A stretch of 55,483 bases of DNA from an uncultured Eubacteriales bacterium (GTDB lineage Bacteria > Bacillota > Clostridia > Peptostreptococcales > Anaerovoracaceae): assembly GCA_902763505.1 (NCBI GenBank), contig CACWSO010000014.1, positions 1 through 55,483 of the forward strand, written 5' to 3'. A program made the translations under genes and the position numbers. How positions within the stretch are numbered: position 1 is the stretch's first letter; each line of letters starts with the position of its first letter. Below, in pieces: positions 27,251 through 34,797 of the stretch. Under the pieces are notes generated by a model that ran no database searches, was not told the DNA's origin, and saw nothing but the letters and a program-made list of their open reading frames with translations.

Positions 27251-28678
27251 CTAGTTCCACCAGTCAGTTTCCTGTTTGAGACCGATGTTCGCTGCCTTGA
27301 AGATTGGGTTCTTACCTTCTCTCATCTGTGCTTTGTAGTCATCCAGGCACTTGAATGCGATCCTTCCAAGTATGATGATCGTTGGTACGTTTGTGATGAC
27401 CATGAGGCCCTGTGCCATGTCGGCCAGATCCCATACGAGTCCTGCCGATGCAACAGCACCCAGGAAGATAAGGATGGATGCGATGATACGCATTACTCTA
27501 AGTTCTGAAGTCTTCGCTTCTCTGTTGATAATGAACTCGAAACATCCTTCGCAGTATGAGTAGTTACCAATCAGAGTTGTGAACGCGAAGAAGATCATCG
27601 CGATACAGATGAATACCGGTCCGAATCCGCCGAATACATCTGCCAGTGATCCCTGAACATATCCTGCTGCGTCTGCGCTTCCGTCTTCCGCCAGGAAATC
27701 AGTAGGAATAACGTTTGTTGACAGGCACATGAATGCTGTCGCTGTACAGATGAGCAGTGTATCGATGAATACGGAAAGCATCTGTACGAGACCCTGCTTA
27801 GCCGGATGTGATACGTCTGCTCTTGCCGCAGCATTTGGAGCGGAACCCATACCAGCTTCATTGGAGTACAGACCTCTCTTAACACCGTACATGATACATG
27901 ATCCGGCGAAGCCGCCGAAGATCGCCTCGAAATCGAATGCGCTTGAGAAAATCATTCCGAACATGTGACCGATGTTTCCGATGTTCATGATCAGAACGAT
28001 GATTGCTACGATGATGTACATAACACCCATTACCGGAACGAGTACTTCTGTAACGTTGATCAGTCTCTTTGCGCCGCCGAATACGATGACGCCGAAGAGA
28101 ATCATCAGAATCAGGCCGATAATCGCAGGCGTTGAAGATTCATTGTAGAAATCAAACACCGCGAATGTTGACTGCAGGTTGTACGCAGCAAGCATATTGT
28201 AACCGATCATGTAAGTGAAGATGATGAAGCAAGAGAAAATAACACCGAGCCATTTCTGACCGAGAGCATCTCTCATGTAGAACGCAGGTCCGCCCTTAAA
28301 TGTTCCGTCGTCATCTTTCTTCTTATAAATCTGAGCCAAAGTTGACTCAACAAATGCTGATGCTCCGCCGAAGAATGCCGTGATCCACATCCAGAAGATT
28401 GCTCCCGGACCTCCGCATACGATTGCGGTGGAAACGCCGATGATGTTTCCTGTACCGACTCTTGATGCTGTCGATACCATCAAAGCGCCGAATGAGGATA
28501 CGCCGCCTTCATGCGGTTTTTCCATGATTACTTTGCATGCTTCTCTGAACATGCCGATCTGCAGAAAGCCACATCTGAACGTCAGGTAAATCGCGCCGCC
28601 AATCAGGATGAGAGGCACGCACCATGGCTGATACAGAATGTTGCTGATTGCAAGAACAACACTATCAATAGCGCCCAT
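27251..28678 (-). CDS. Sodium:alanine symporter (AGCS family)
   Basis: A 475-residue membrane protein with about 11 helices. AGCS carriers import alanine or glycine with Na+. The family blocks STASRVGTGNIIGVSTAI, GGPGAIFWMWITAFFG, TFKGGPAFYMRDALG and GLYSNEAGMGSAPNAAA are present. Length is normal. AGGAGG precedes the ATG. A promoter (TTGCTA-16-TAAAAT) lies about 90 bases upstream. The gene interrupts the Tad locus on the opposite strand, together with the secreted protein gene upstream of it, and has no obvious functional tie to pili. Confidence 0.96.
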   Translation of the reverse strand: MGAIDSVVLAISNILYQPWCVPLILIGGAIYLTFRCGFLQIGMFREACKVIMEKPHEGGVSSFGALMVSTASRVGTGNIIGVSTAIVCGGPGAIFWMWITAFFGGASAFVESTLAQIYKKKDDDGTFKGGPAFYMRDALGQKWLGVIFSCFIIFTYMIGYNMLAAYNLQSTFAVFDFYNESSTPAIIGLILMILFGVIVFGGAKRLINVTEVLVPVMGVMYIIVAIIVLIMNIGNIGHMFGMIFSSAFDFEAIFGGFAGSCIMYGVKRGLYSNEAGMGSAPNAAARADVSHPAKQGLVQMLSVFIDTLLICTATAFMCLSTNVIPTDFLAEDGSADAAGYVQGSLADVFGGFGPVFICIAMIFFAFTTLIGNYSYCEGCFEFIINREAKTSELRVMRIIASILIFLGAVASAGLVWDLADMAQGLMVITNVPTIIILGRIAFKCLDDYKAQMREGKNPIFKAANIGLKQETDWWN

Positions 28679-28766
28679 AAAAAATAACCTCCTATATAAA
28701 TATAATAATGATTTGACAATACCGAGTCATTGTACCAAAAGCATTACATAAATGCAACCCGCTATT

Positions 28767-28794
28767 ATTTTATCACATTAAAGCAGCGTAGCAA
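28767..28794 (-). promoter_or_regulatory. Promoter of the alanine symporter gene
   Basis: On the minus strand: TTGCTA (28789-28794), 16-base spacer, TAAAAT (28767-28772). It leaves a leader of about 80 bases. Confidence 0.6.
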
Positions 28795-28809
28795 AGTATG
28801 TAAATTGTA

Positions 28810-29985
28810 TTAAAGATTGTTGATTCTATAGATATAGTTCTCTCTCTTTATATGGAGTTTCTGAAGATCGGATTTCGCACCGTAACAACAGTAGCACCCT
28901 GCATAGAACTGATTTCCATCATGGAAGACCGTCTCCAGTTCTCTCGCCGGACTGCCGAGCGCCATTGTGAATCTGGCGATTTTCTTCCCCTTCATGTTGT
29001 AGACCGTAATCAGATTATACCTCTTCTTACCCTTGAAGCTCTGGCAGACCATAATGCAGTCTTTGTAGCTGTCCAGACCCTGGAACAGCATACCTTTGAC
29101 CTTTGCATTCTGCTTGATTCTCTTGTACGGTACAAAATTCGCGTTAAGCAGCAGCAGGTCGTTGGTCTTTCTCATTCGGCAGACATAGAAGTTGTATTTT
29201 TCATTATATGCGATGACGCCGATGCCTTTGAACTTCTTACACTGTTTCTTGGACATTCCCTTGATTTTCTTCGGCATCTTTAATATCTTATGGAATCTGA
29301 TTCCGAGCGTATTCGCATCCACCACGGTGATTCTCTTTGGCGTTGGATCAGCGTTCGCTACGACGATCGTATTGTTTCTGCTATTATAAGCCAGCTCATT
29401 GGCATGTCTTACGTCCAGCACGCCGGACACCTTGATTACCTTCATGTCGTAAAGCCTGACTTTCACGATTTTCGCGGTATTGTTTTTTCTGTTATAAAGG
29501 CTGAAATATCCAAAGCCTTTGCCGGCCGTAGCGCCCTGCAGCGTGTCATAGGCGTACAGTGTCTGACCTGCCTGCCTCATGAGGTCGAATACCGTACCGT
29601 CGGAATTACGGCAGATCGTCAGCGAAAGGCCCTTATTGCCTTTGGGCGTGAACCATCTTTTGCCGGAAGTGTTGATGGTCGTTGATATCTTCGTTGGTGC
29701 AGCCGTGGTAGTTGTTGTGCTCTCCGTCACTGTTTCGGACGTTTCCTCCGTTTGATTTACCTCGCTGCTCGACCCAATCTCACTTGTGGGGTCTGTGGTT
29801 CCCCCTTCCTGCGGATTCTCATTTGTGTTTTCCGTTGTTCCGGTTCCATCGCTTCTCGTCATTTCAGGCGCAGGCTTCGTCGGCTCTTCATTTACACCGT
29901 ATGCGCACACAACGGTTGACGGAATCACAGTAAATGCCATTGCAAAAGCAATAATCCAGGTTAGTAATAATCTTCTCTTTTTCAT
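28810..29985 (-). CDS. Secreted protein with Thr/Glu-rich linker and beta-repeat-like domain
   Basis: A 391-residue exported protein. The signal peptide covers about residues 1-28 (MKKRRLLLTWIIAFAMAF...CAYG). Residues about 30-100 are a low-complexity Thr/Ser/Glu/Pro linker (runs such as ESTTTTTAAPT) of the kind found in cell-surface proteins. The rest, from about 105, has repeated strand-rich blocks (NNTIVVANADPTPKRITVVD, NLITVYNMKGKKIARFTMAL) that suggest a beta-propeller-like or similar all-beta fold. I do not recognise the family. There is no LPxTG anchor. The start is the Met with AGAAGGA 9 bases upstream. It lies inside the Tad locus on the opposite strand; whether it works with the pilus is open. 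Confidence 0.75.
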   Translation of the reverse strand: MKKRRLLLTWIIAFAMAFTVIPSTVVCAYGVNEEPTKPAPEMTRSDGTGTTENTNENPQEGGTTDPTSEIGSSSEVNQTEETSETVTESTTTTTAAPTKISTTINTSGKRWFTPKGNKGLSLTICRNSDGTVFDLMRQAGQTLYAYDTLQGATAGKGFGYFSLYNRKNNTAKIVKVRLYDMKVIKVSGVLDVRHANELAYNSRNNTIVVANADPTPKRITVVDANTLGIRFHKILKMPKKIKGMSKKQCKKFKGIGVIAYNEKYNFYVCRMRKTNDLLLLNANFVPYKRIKQNAKVKGMLFQGLDSYKDCIMVCQSFKGKKRYNLITVYNMKGKKIARFTMALGSPARELETVFHDGNQFYAGCYCCYGAKSDLQKLHIKRENYIYRINNL

Positions 29986-30022
29986 ATCGGTTGATCCTTC
30001 TGCCAATTTTTTCTTCATTAAT

Positions 30023-30031
30023 ATTATACCA
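30023..30031 (-). promoter_or_regulatory. Extended -10 of the secreted protein gene
   Basis: TGGTATAAT on the minus strand, about 40 bases before the start. The -35 is poor. Confidence 0.6.
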
Positions 30032-30070
30032 TGCTCCATGTTTTTTTAGTGTTCAGCAATCGTATTTGTA

Positions 30071-30099
30071 TTGTTATTTATTTCCATTTATGTTATAAT
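30071..30099 (+). promoter_or_regulatory. Promoter of the pilin operon
   Basis: TTGTTA (30071-30076), 17-base spacer, TATAAT (30094-30099) with a TGT extension. It gives a leader of about 90 bases before the pilin start, part of which (30115-30133) is also found in split form at 28723-28763. Confidence 0.82.
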
Positions 30100-30196
30100 C
30101 AGGGACATCAAGGGCGAGTCATTGCAACCCGCTCTGCACGTCTACGGGGTTACTTTTTTCGGGGTATGAAAACTTTTGTTAACAGGAGGTATTGAG

Positions 30197-30385
30197 ATGG
30201 GAAGATTATTCATAAAGGGTTCTTTCGCCCTGCGGCATCAATTGGGATTATTCCGGCAGCGCTCCGGCATGGAGCTGGTTCAGGTCGCCATCATGGTCGC
30301 CATCGCCGTCGCTCTGGGGCTCATATTCAGAACACAGATCACGGATTTCGTGAACAGGACTTTCGAAGGTCTGGACAACTTCTAA
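30197..30385 (+). CDS. Flp1-like type IVb pilin
   Basis: A 62-residue prepilin-like protein. A basic leader ending RQRSG is followed by MELVQVAIMVAIAVALGLIF, the hydrophobic segment of type IVb pilins, with the processing site expected after Gly and a Glu shortly after it. The tail RTQITDFVNRTFEGLDNF resembles Flp1-like pilins of Clostridia. It would be the major subunit of the Tad pilus. AGGAGG lies 8 bases upstream of this ATG, so the longer in-frame start is unlikely. No prepilin peptidase is in the window. The next gene overlaps its stop in another frame. Confidence 0.85.
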   Translation: MGRLFIKGSFALRHQLGLFRQRSGMELVQVAIMVAIAVALGLIFRTQITDFVNRTFEGLDNF

Positions 30386-30798
30386 GCCGGCGCGGCAGCT
30401 ATATCGCGGAAGCTGCCGTCGTCCTGCCCTTTGTCATTTTCGCAGTTATCACGACGGTGCTGATAATTATGTATTTCTATGAATCCTCTGTTTCCGAAAG
30501 TCAGATGCACATGGCTCTTCGTTGTGAAGCCGGTCTTGTGACAGAAAAGTGCACTGCTTACTCGGCTGATGGAGGCATTCTATCACCTGAAAGCATTTGG
30601 AATGGAACCATCACCACATCCGGCGTTGCTCCTGCGAAACGCATTAGCGCCAATGATGATGTTTCTATGATGTCAAAGGGTCTCCTGTCGCACACCGGCA
30701 GGAGGCAGCTTTCCGCTGAACTCCGCGCAGTCGATCCCGTCAGCCTGCTGAGGCTGCGGCAGATCGTGCGGTCAGATGCAGCAGATGATCGAAATTGA
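30379..30798 (+). CDS. TadE-like pilus protein with no conventional start codon
   Basis: About 139 residues. The N-terminal part reads LLSRRGSYIAEAAVVLPFVI, the TadE signature (RG-x-x-x-x-E-A-A-x-x-x-P followed by a membrane helix). This frame is open from 30196 but holds no ATG, GTG or TTG before a GTG at 30457, which is inside the helix and would remove the signature. The true start must be near 30379, overlapping the pilin stop, where only Leu codons (CTT, CTA) occur after a possible GAAGG site. Options are a non-standard start, a -1 frameshift from the pilin, or a sequencing indel. The start coordinate given is the earliest plausible one. The C-terminal part is unremarkable. Confidence 0.65.
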   Translation, partial: LLSRRGSYIAEAAVVLPFVIFAVITTVLIIMYFYESSVSESQMHMALRCEAGLVTEKCTAYSADGGILSPESIWNGTITTSGVAPAKRISANDDVSMMSKGLLSHTGRRQLSAELRAVDPVSLLRLRQIVRSDAADDRN

Positions 30799-30842
30799 TG
30801 CAATGGACAAACAGATTGATGATTCTTAGGAGGTAGATTCTT

Positions 30843-32042
30843 GTGAATATAATGCAAAAGCAAGGCAGCAGCGCGGTCTTTCTGGCTGTGATTCTTTCGG
30901 CGTTGATTTCCATTACCCTCGTTCTTGTTTTTGCGGGAAGAAATCAGGTACGAATCAGCATTGCCGACGGTGCACTGAATCTCGCATCTGTTTCCCTGCT
31001 GTCTGAATACGATTACTATGTGCAGCGGGATTACGGACTGTTCCTGCTCAACGGAACAGATTCCTACCTTTCCTCTGCAGTGCGTGACTACACAGGACTT
31101 GCCGCCAAGGCATCCGCCAGCCGCTTTTGTGTTGTCGATACGGAACCGATTCGTACGCAAATTTTGGATTACATGAAGTCAACCGGCGCCGCTTCCATCG
31201 TAACTGATGCACTGTCCGATGAGAGCGATACAAACGGAGGCGGAACAGGTGGAAGCATGCCGGACAGGACTCTGCGTCATGGGCCGACCATAACTGGTCT
31301 CCCCTCCCGCGCTGTTCCGGATACTGACATCATCACGACAGCCAGGAAACTGGGTGAGAATCTGACCAACCCGGATGCTATTTTCAGAACGGGTACCAGC
31401 AAGTTCATCATGTCGGAATACATTCTACAGAAATTCAATCGCGCGGAAACGGTTCGCGCAGCAGACCACTTCTTCAGCAGTGAAGTTGAATACATCATCT
31501 GCGGTGAACTGTCCGATACGAAGAACAAGCGGCAGACCGATTTGGCGCTGGAAGCTGTGCGGACTGGTCTGAATCTCACTCACATTTATTCAGATCCTGA
31601 GAAGGTGTCTGCAATTGCGACAGCTGCAGAAGCTATCACGCCTGGACCAGCAGCCCTTGTCACACAACTTGCCATTGCTGCTGCCTGGGCGGCAGCAGAA
31701 TCCGTTAACGATGTGAAGCTTTTGCATAAAGGGTATAAGGTTCCGATTGTCAAAACATCTTCCAGTTGGGCAATTGATCTCGATTCCATTTTGGAAGGTT
31801 ACAGCGGTGAGGACGGCTGCATCCGCCCACAGGTGAATCTGGGAAGAACATACGATGATTACCTGCGCATTCTCCTGTACGCCAAGGATGAAAACATTAA
31901 AACAGCCCGTATTCTTGACCTCATCCAGATCAACATGCGCAAAGATCACGATGGGTTCTTCCTTGTTCCGGAGTGTGCGACAGGTGTCTCCATCGATGCA
32001 GACGTATACGGCAGGAAACTGTCATATAATAGGGTCTATTAG
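30843..32042 (+). CDS. DUF5702-like Tad-locus protein
   Basis: A 399-residue protein with one N-terminal membrane helix (about 9-31, after MNIMQKQGSSA) and a large extracytoplasmic part. SSAVFLAVILSALISI with a following helix is the pattern of TadG/DUF5702 proteins found in clostridial Tad clusters; the central Gly-rich stretch (about 131-138) is a linker. Its role is probably as a minor pilin-like or assembly protein, which is inference from location. The GTG start has AGGAGG 9 bases upstream; an ATG three codons later is possible. It sits between the two TadE-like genes. Confidence 0.7.
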   Translation: MNIMQKQGSSAVFLAVILSALISITLVLVFAGRNQVRISIADGALNLASVSLLSEYDYYVQRDYGLFLLNGTDSYLSSAVRDYTGLAAKASASRFCVVDTEPIRTQILDYMKSTGAASIVTDALSDESDTNGGGTGGSMPDRTLRHGPTITGLPSRAVPDTDIITTARKLGENLTNPDAIFRTGTSKFIMSEYILQKFNRAETVRAADHFFSSEVEYIICGELSDTKNKRQTDLALEAVRTGLNLTHIYSDPEKVSAIATAAEAITPGPAALVTQLAIAAAWAAAESVNDVKLLHKGYKVPIVKTSSSWAIDLDSILEGYSGEDGCIRPQVNLGRTYDDYLRILLYAKDENIKTARILDLIQINMRKDHDGFFLVPECATGVSIDADVYGRKLSYNRVY

Positions 32043-32061
32043 AGATGTCAGGGGTTATTAA

Positions 32062-32817
32062 ATGACACTGTTAACGAGAAACAAAAAAGGGGTATATACC
32101 ATAGAAGCTGCAATCTGTCTGCCTCTCGTCATGCTCGCTGTCATTACGCTGGGATATTTTATCGAGGCTGACTCCGCATGGGAAAACTGTATGAATGCGG
32201 CGTTCAAAGAATGTTCTTACGCGCAGGCCTCCGGACTTGACCTATCCAAATACGCCATGGGAATGAAGCTAAGAAGAGAGTCCATGGACTTCGGACAGGA
32301 TGTCAACCTGCGTCTGATCCACCAGCGTTACAACTATTCTGACGGCAGACATACAGATTTGAATTCCTTCCGGCTTGGTGCCGACGTGGACCTGGCGCTG
32401 CCTTTGCACTTCGGTCGGGAATTTGAGTATGAAGATACAATCAAATATAGGGATTTTACGGGATTGCAATACACCCGCCATGCGCTGGGTGCTGAAGGAC
32501 TGGAACAGACGGAGGATTCCACCGAGGTGTGGATTTTTCCGCAGTGCGGTAGAAAGTATCACGATGAAAGCTGCACCTATGTCAAAGCGACTGTCCACAG
32601 CTGCATTTTGACAAACACGCTAAAAAAACAGTATACGCCGTGCGGCATGTGCGGTTCCGGAAAGTTGCCGACAGGCTGCATCGTCTTCTGCTTTTACGGC
32701 GAAGACACCTGTTACCATCGGGCGGACTGCCGTTCCATCAAGCGGCACTCCATCGTCATCGACCGCGGTGAAGCAGAGGAAAAAGGATACACGCCCTGTA
32801 GCAAATGCGGCGGATGA
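32062..32817 (+). CDS. TadE-like protein with C-terminal Cys-rich metal-binding-like repeats
   Basis: A 251-residue protein. The start (KKGVYTIEAAICLPLVMLAVITLGYF) is a TadE-type pseudopilin segment with a membrane helix at about 14-33. The C-terminal 90 residues hold two copies of a Y-H-x(3-4)-C ... Y-T-P-C-x-x-C module: first KYHDESCTYV...YTPCGMC, then CYHRADCRSI...YTPCSKCGG. This resembles the Ada-type zinc-binding motif and lies outside the membrane if the topology is the usual one. The combination of a pilus pseudopilin with two Cys modules is unusual. The start has only a weak site (AGGGGTTA). It is located in the pilin operon. Confidence 0.78.
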   Translation: MTLLTRNKKGVYTIEAAICLPLVMLAVITLGYFIEADSAWENCMNAAFKECSYAQASGLDLSKYAMGMKLRRESMDFGQDVNLRLIHQRYNYSDGRHTDLNSFRLGADVDLALPLHFGREFEYEDTIKYRDFTGLQYTRHALGAEGLEQTEDSTEVWIFPQCGRKYHDESCTYVKATVHSCILTNTLKKQYTPCGMCGSGKLPTGCIVFCFYGEDTCYHRADCRSIKRHSIVIDRGEAEEKGYTPCSKCGG

Positions 32818-32873
32818 CAGCGTTTCAACTGGCGGATTAGAGCGGCTAATGCAACGACAAAAGGAGAATTACT

Positions 32874-33416
32874 ATGTGGGAAAACAACGAGTATAGAATG
32901 TGTTTCAGGGAAGATTCCATCCTGGACTTTGAACGGGCGATGCTCTCATCCGGTGAGTGCAGGGACCTGCTGCCCATGATGTTCATCAGCGGCGACTCCA
33001 AACACGTGGTCTACTATGACTGCAAAGGATTTGCGCCTTTGAGCAGGTACCGCGTCGACAAAACAGAGGATGCACTCTATATTCTTGAAAAAGTCCTGAT
33101 CATTCTCAGCAGCACCATCGAGTATCTGATTGCGCCTGCGAAGGTATCGCTGAGCACGGATACGGTTTTCTTCAATGCGGAAACGGGTGACATCAAAATC
33201 GCCTACGTTCCGGTGCAGGAGGAACCTGCCGGCGCAGCAAAAAATCTGCTGAAATTGATCTCTCAGCTTAAAGCAGATGTGATGGATGAATACAAGGAAT
33301 ATTTGGATCAATTCGCACTGCTGGTCTTCCGGAACAACTACCATATGCGGGAGCTCACCAGCAGGATCGGCCTTATGCGGCGGGAGCTTTATCTTCATAC
33401 CAGCGCTTCTTCGTAA
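32874..33416 (+). CDS. DUF6382-like protein without FHA domain
   Basis: A 180-residue cytoplasmic protein. Its pattern (early LPMMFISGDSKHVVYYDCKGFAPLSRY, then LSTDTVFFNAETGDIKIAYVP) resembles the DUF6382 domain that in many clostridial Tad loci is followed by an FHA phosphopeptide-binding domain. Here the protein ends without an FHA domain. AAAAGGAG lies upstream of the ATG. It is the last plus-strand gene of the Tad locus, and its 3' end overlaps the convergent nhaC-like gene by 44 bp. The family call is moderate. Confidence 0.65.
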   Translation: MWENNEYRMCFREDSILDFERAMLSSGECRDLLPMMFISGDSKHVVYYDCKGFAPLSRYRVDKTEDALYILEKVLIILSSTIEYLIAPAKVSLSTDTVFFNAETGDIKIAYVPVQEEPAGAAKNLLKLISQLKADVMDEYKEYLDQFALLVFRNNYHMRELTSRIGLMRRELYLHTSASS

Positions 33417-34713
33417 ACAGATAGCACAAAGGCACCAGATAGAGATACCACGCCCAAAGGATGGCCTCGTTTCCTATGCCGAAGAATGTCAGCGGAACAG
33501 AGCAGGCAATTGCCCATGGGATGAGACCTACGAATATGATGGTTGAGTTTTCGATATCGATTGCAAGTTCCTGCTTGGTGCCGCCTGTATCCAGGTACGG
33601 CTTGGTCAACAGGTCGTTGTGCATCAGTGTTGCAATGGTCTGATTGCAAAAGAGCACGCAGGAAGCCAGCCCCACGAGTACAGACGTGGCAAACCGGCCG
33701 ATCTTTGTGCAGCATTTTGTGATGCGGCTGAGCAGACCTTCCAGCATGCCGGTTCTGTTGAAGATGCCGGAATAGGCGCATGAGATAATCAAAATGATGG
33801 CAATTTCGATCATTGAAACGAGTCCTCCTCCATCGAGGATTGCGGACAGTCCCTCGCCTGTCGGGTGATAGCCGAGCAGGAGAACTTTGCATATTTCGAG
33901 GATTGAGATTTTCTCAACAGCGAATGCAATAATGCTGCTTGCCAATACGCTGATAACGATGGACAGAATGACGCCGACTTTCAGCAGCGGCAGCGCCAGC
34001 ATCAGAACGGCCGGCACAAACCCCCAAGGGGAAAGTGTGAACTCACTCTTGAAGGCATCCATCAGCGCCGAATCCACGTGGCTGATTGGATTCATGATCG
34101 ATACGACTATGTATGCCGCAAAGGTCAGCGCAAAAGGCAGCGCCGCTGTCTTCATCATGATTTTGACATTGGTCAGGATATCTGTTTTTGTGATGCCTGC
34201 CACCATGTTGGCGGAGGAGGAAACCGGGGATCCTCTGTCGCCGAAATAGATGCCGGACATGATGACTCCGGCGGTGATAACAGGATCCACTCCCCCGCTT
34301 CTTGCCAGCGCCATGAAGATGACGCCTACGGTGCCCGCTACGCCAAAAGATGTCCCCAGCGCATAGCTCAACAGGCAGGATAGCAGGAACGCAATAATCA
34401 AAAAGAGCGGCGGCACGATGACCTTCATGCCGTAATAAACAAAAATGGTGATCGTCCCGGAGATTCTCCAGGCTGCTGTAATGAGTCCTATAATCAGCAT
34501 GACTTCAATCACGATGAGGGAATCGCGGATGGATCCCCAGCTGCTCGAGCTGAGCTCTTTGATGCCTTTGCTGACCGGCATATCCAGCTGCCTCAATCCA
34601 AGTCCGGTGAACAACAAAAGGCCGATCAACAGCGCCCACACCATGGAGTGCCCTGTGATCAGCATAAATATCATGCTCGCTATGAAAATGACAAATGCGA
34701 TAATAAGACCCAT
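33373..34713 (-). CDS. Na+/H+ antiporter of the NhaC family
   Basis: A 446-residue protein with about 11-12 membrane helices. NhaC blocks are present: LGTSFGVAGTVGVIFMALA, IMSGIYFGDRGSPVSSSANMVAG and ILIISCAYSGIFNRTGML. Members exchange Na+ for H+ or carry organic acids (malate-lactate type), so the substrate is not certain. Only a weak ribosome binding site precedes the ATG. It overlaps the convergent DUF6382-like gene by 44 bp at the 3' end. Confidence 0.9.
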   Translation of the reverse strand: MGLIIAFVIFIASMIFMLITGHSMVWALLIGLLLFTGLGLRQLDMPVSKGIKELSSSSWGSIRDSLIVIEVMLIIGLITAAWRISGTITIFVYYGMKVIVPPLFLIIAFLLSCLLSYALGTSFGVAGTVGVIFMALARSGGVDPVITAGVIMSGIYFGDRGSPVSSSANMVAGITKTDILTNVKIMMKTAALPFALTFAAYIVVSIMNPISHVDSALMDAFKSEFTLSPWGFVPAVLMLALPLLKVGVILSIVISVLASSIIAFAVEKISILEICKVLLLGYHPTGEGLSAILDGGGLVSMIEIAIILIISCAYSGIFNRTGMLEGLLSRITKCCTKIGRFATSVLVGLASCVLFCNQTIATLMHNDLLTKPYLDTGGTKQELAIDIENSTIIFVGLIPWAIACSVPLTFFGIGNEAILWAWYLYLVPLCYLFTKKRWYEDKAPAA

Positions 34714-34797
34714 ATTGCTAGTCTAAATGTTCCAAGTTGTCTTTGCAATTGCTTTTATCAAAACCGGAATGGATTTTCACAGGAACCAAAACGGTTT

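Noticed and set aside
28679-28766. Glycine riboswitch before the alanine symporter
   Set aside because: The leader of about 80 bases is too short and lacks the tandem conserved cores.
30100-30190. Pilin leader as a cyclic-di-GMP riboswitch (GEMM-I or class II)
   Set aside because: It has GGGGTTAC and TGCAACC fragments that echo parts of these classes, but the core motifs (GCAAACC/GCAAAGC or the GGGTTTAAA block) are absent and the spacing is too short.
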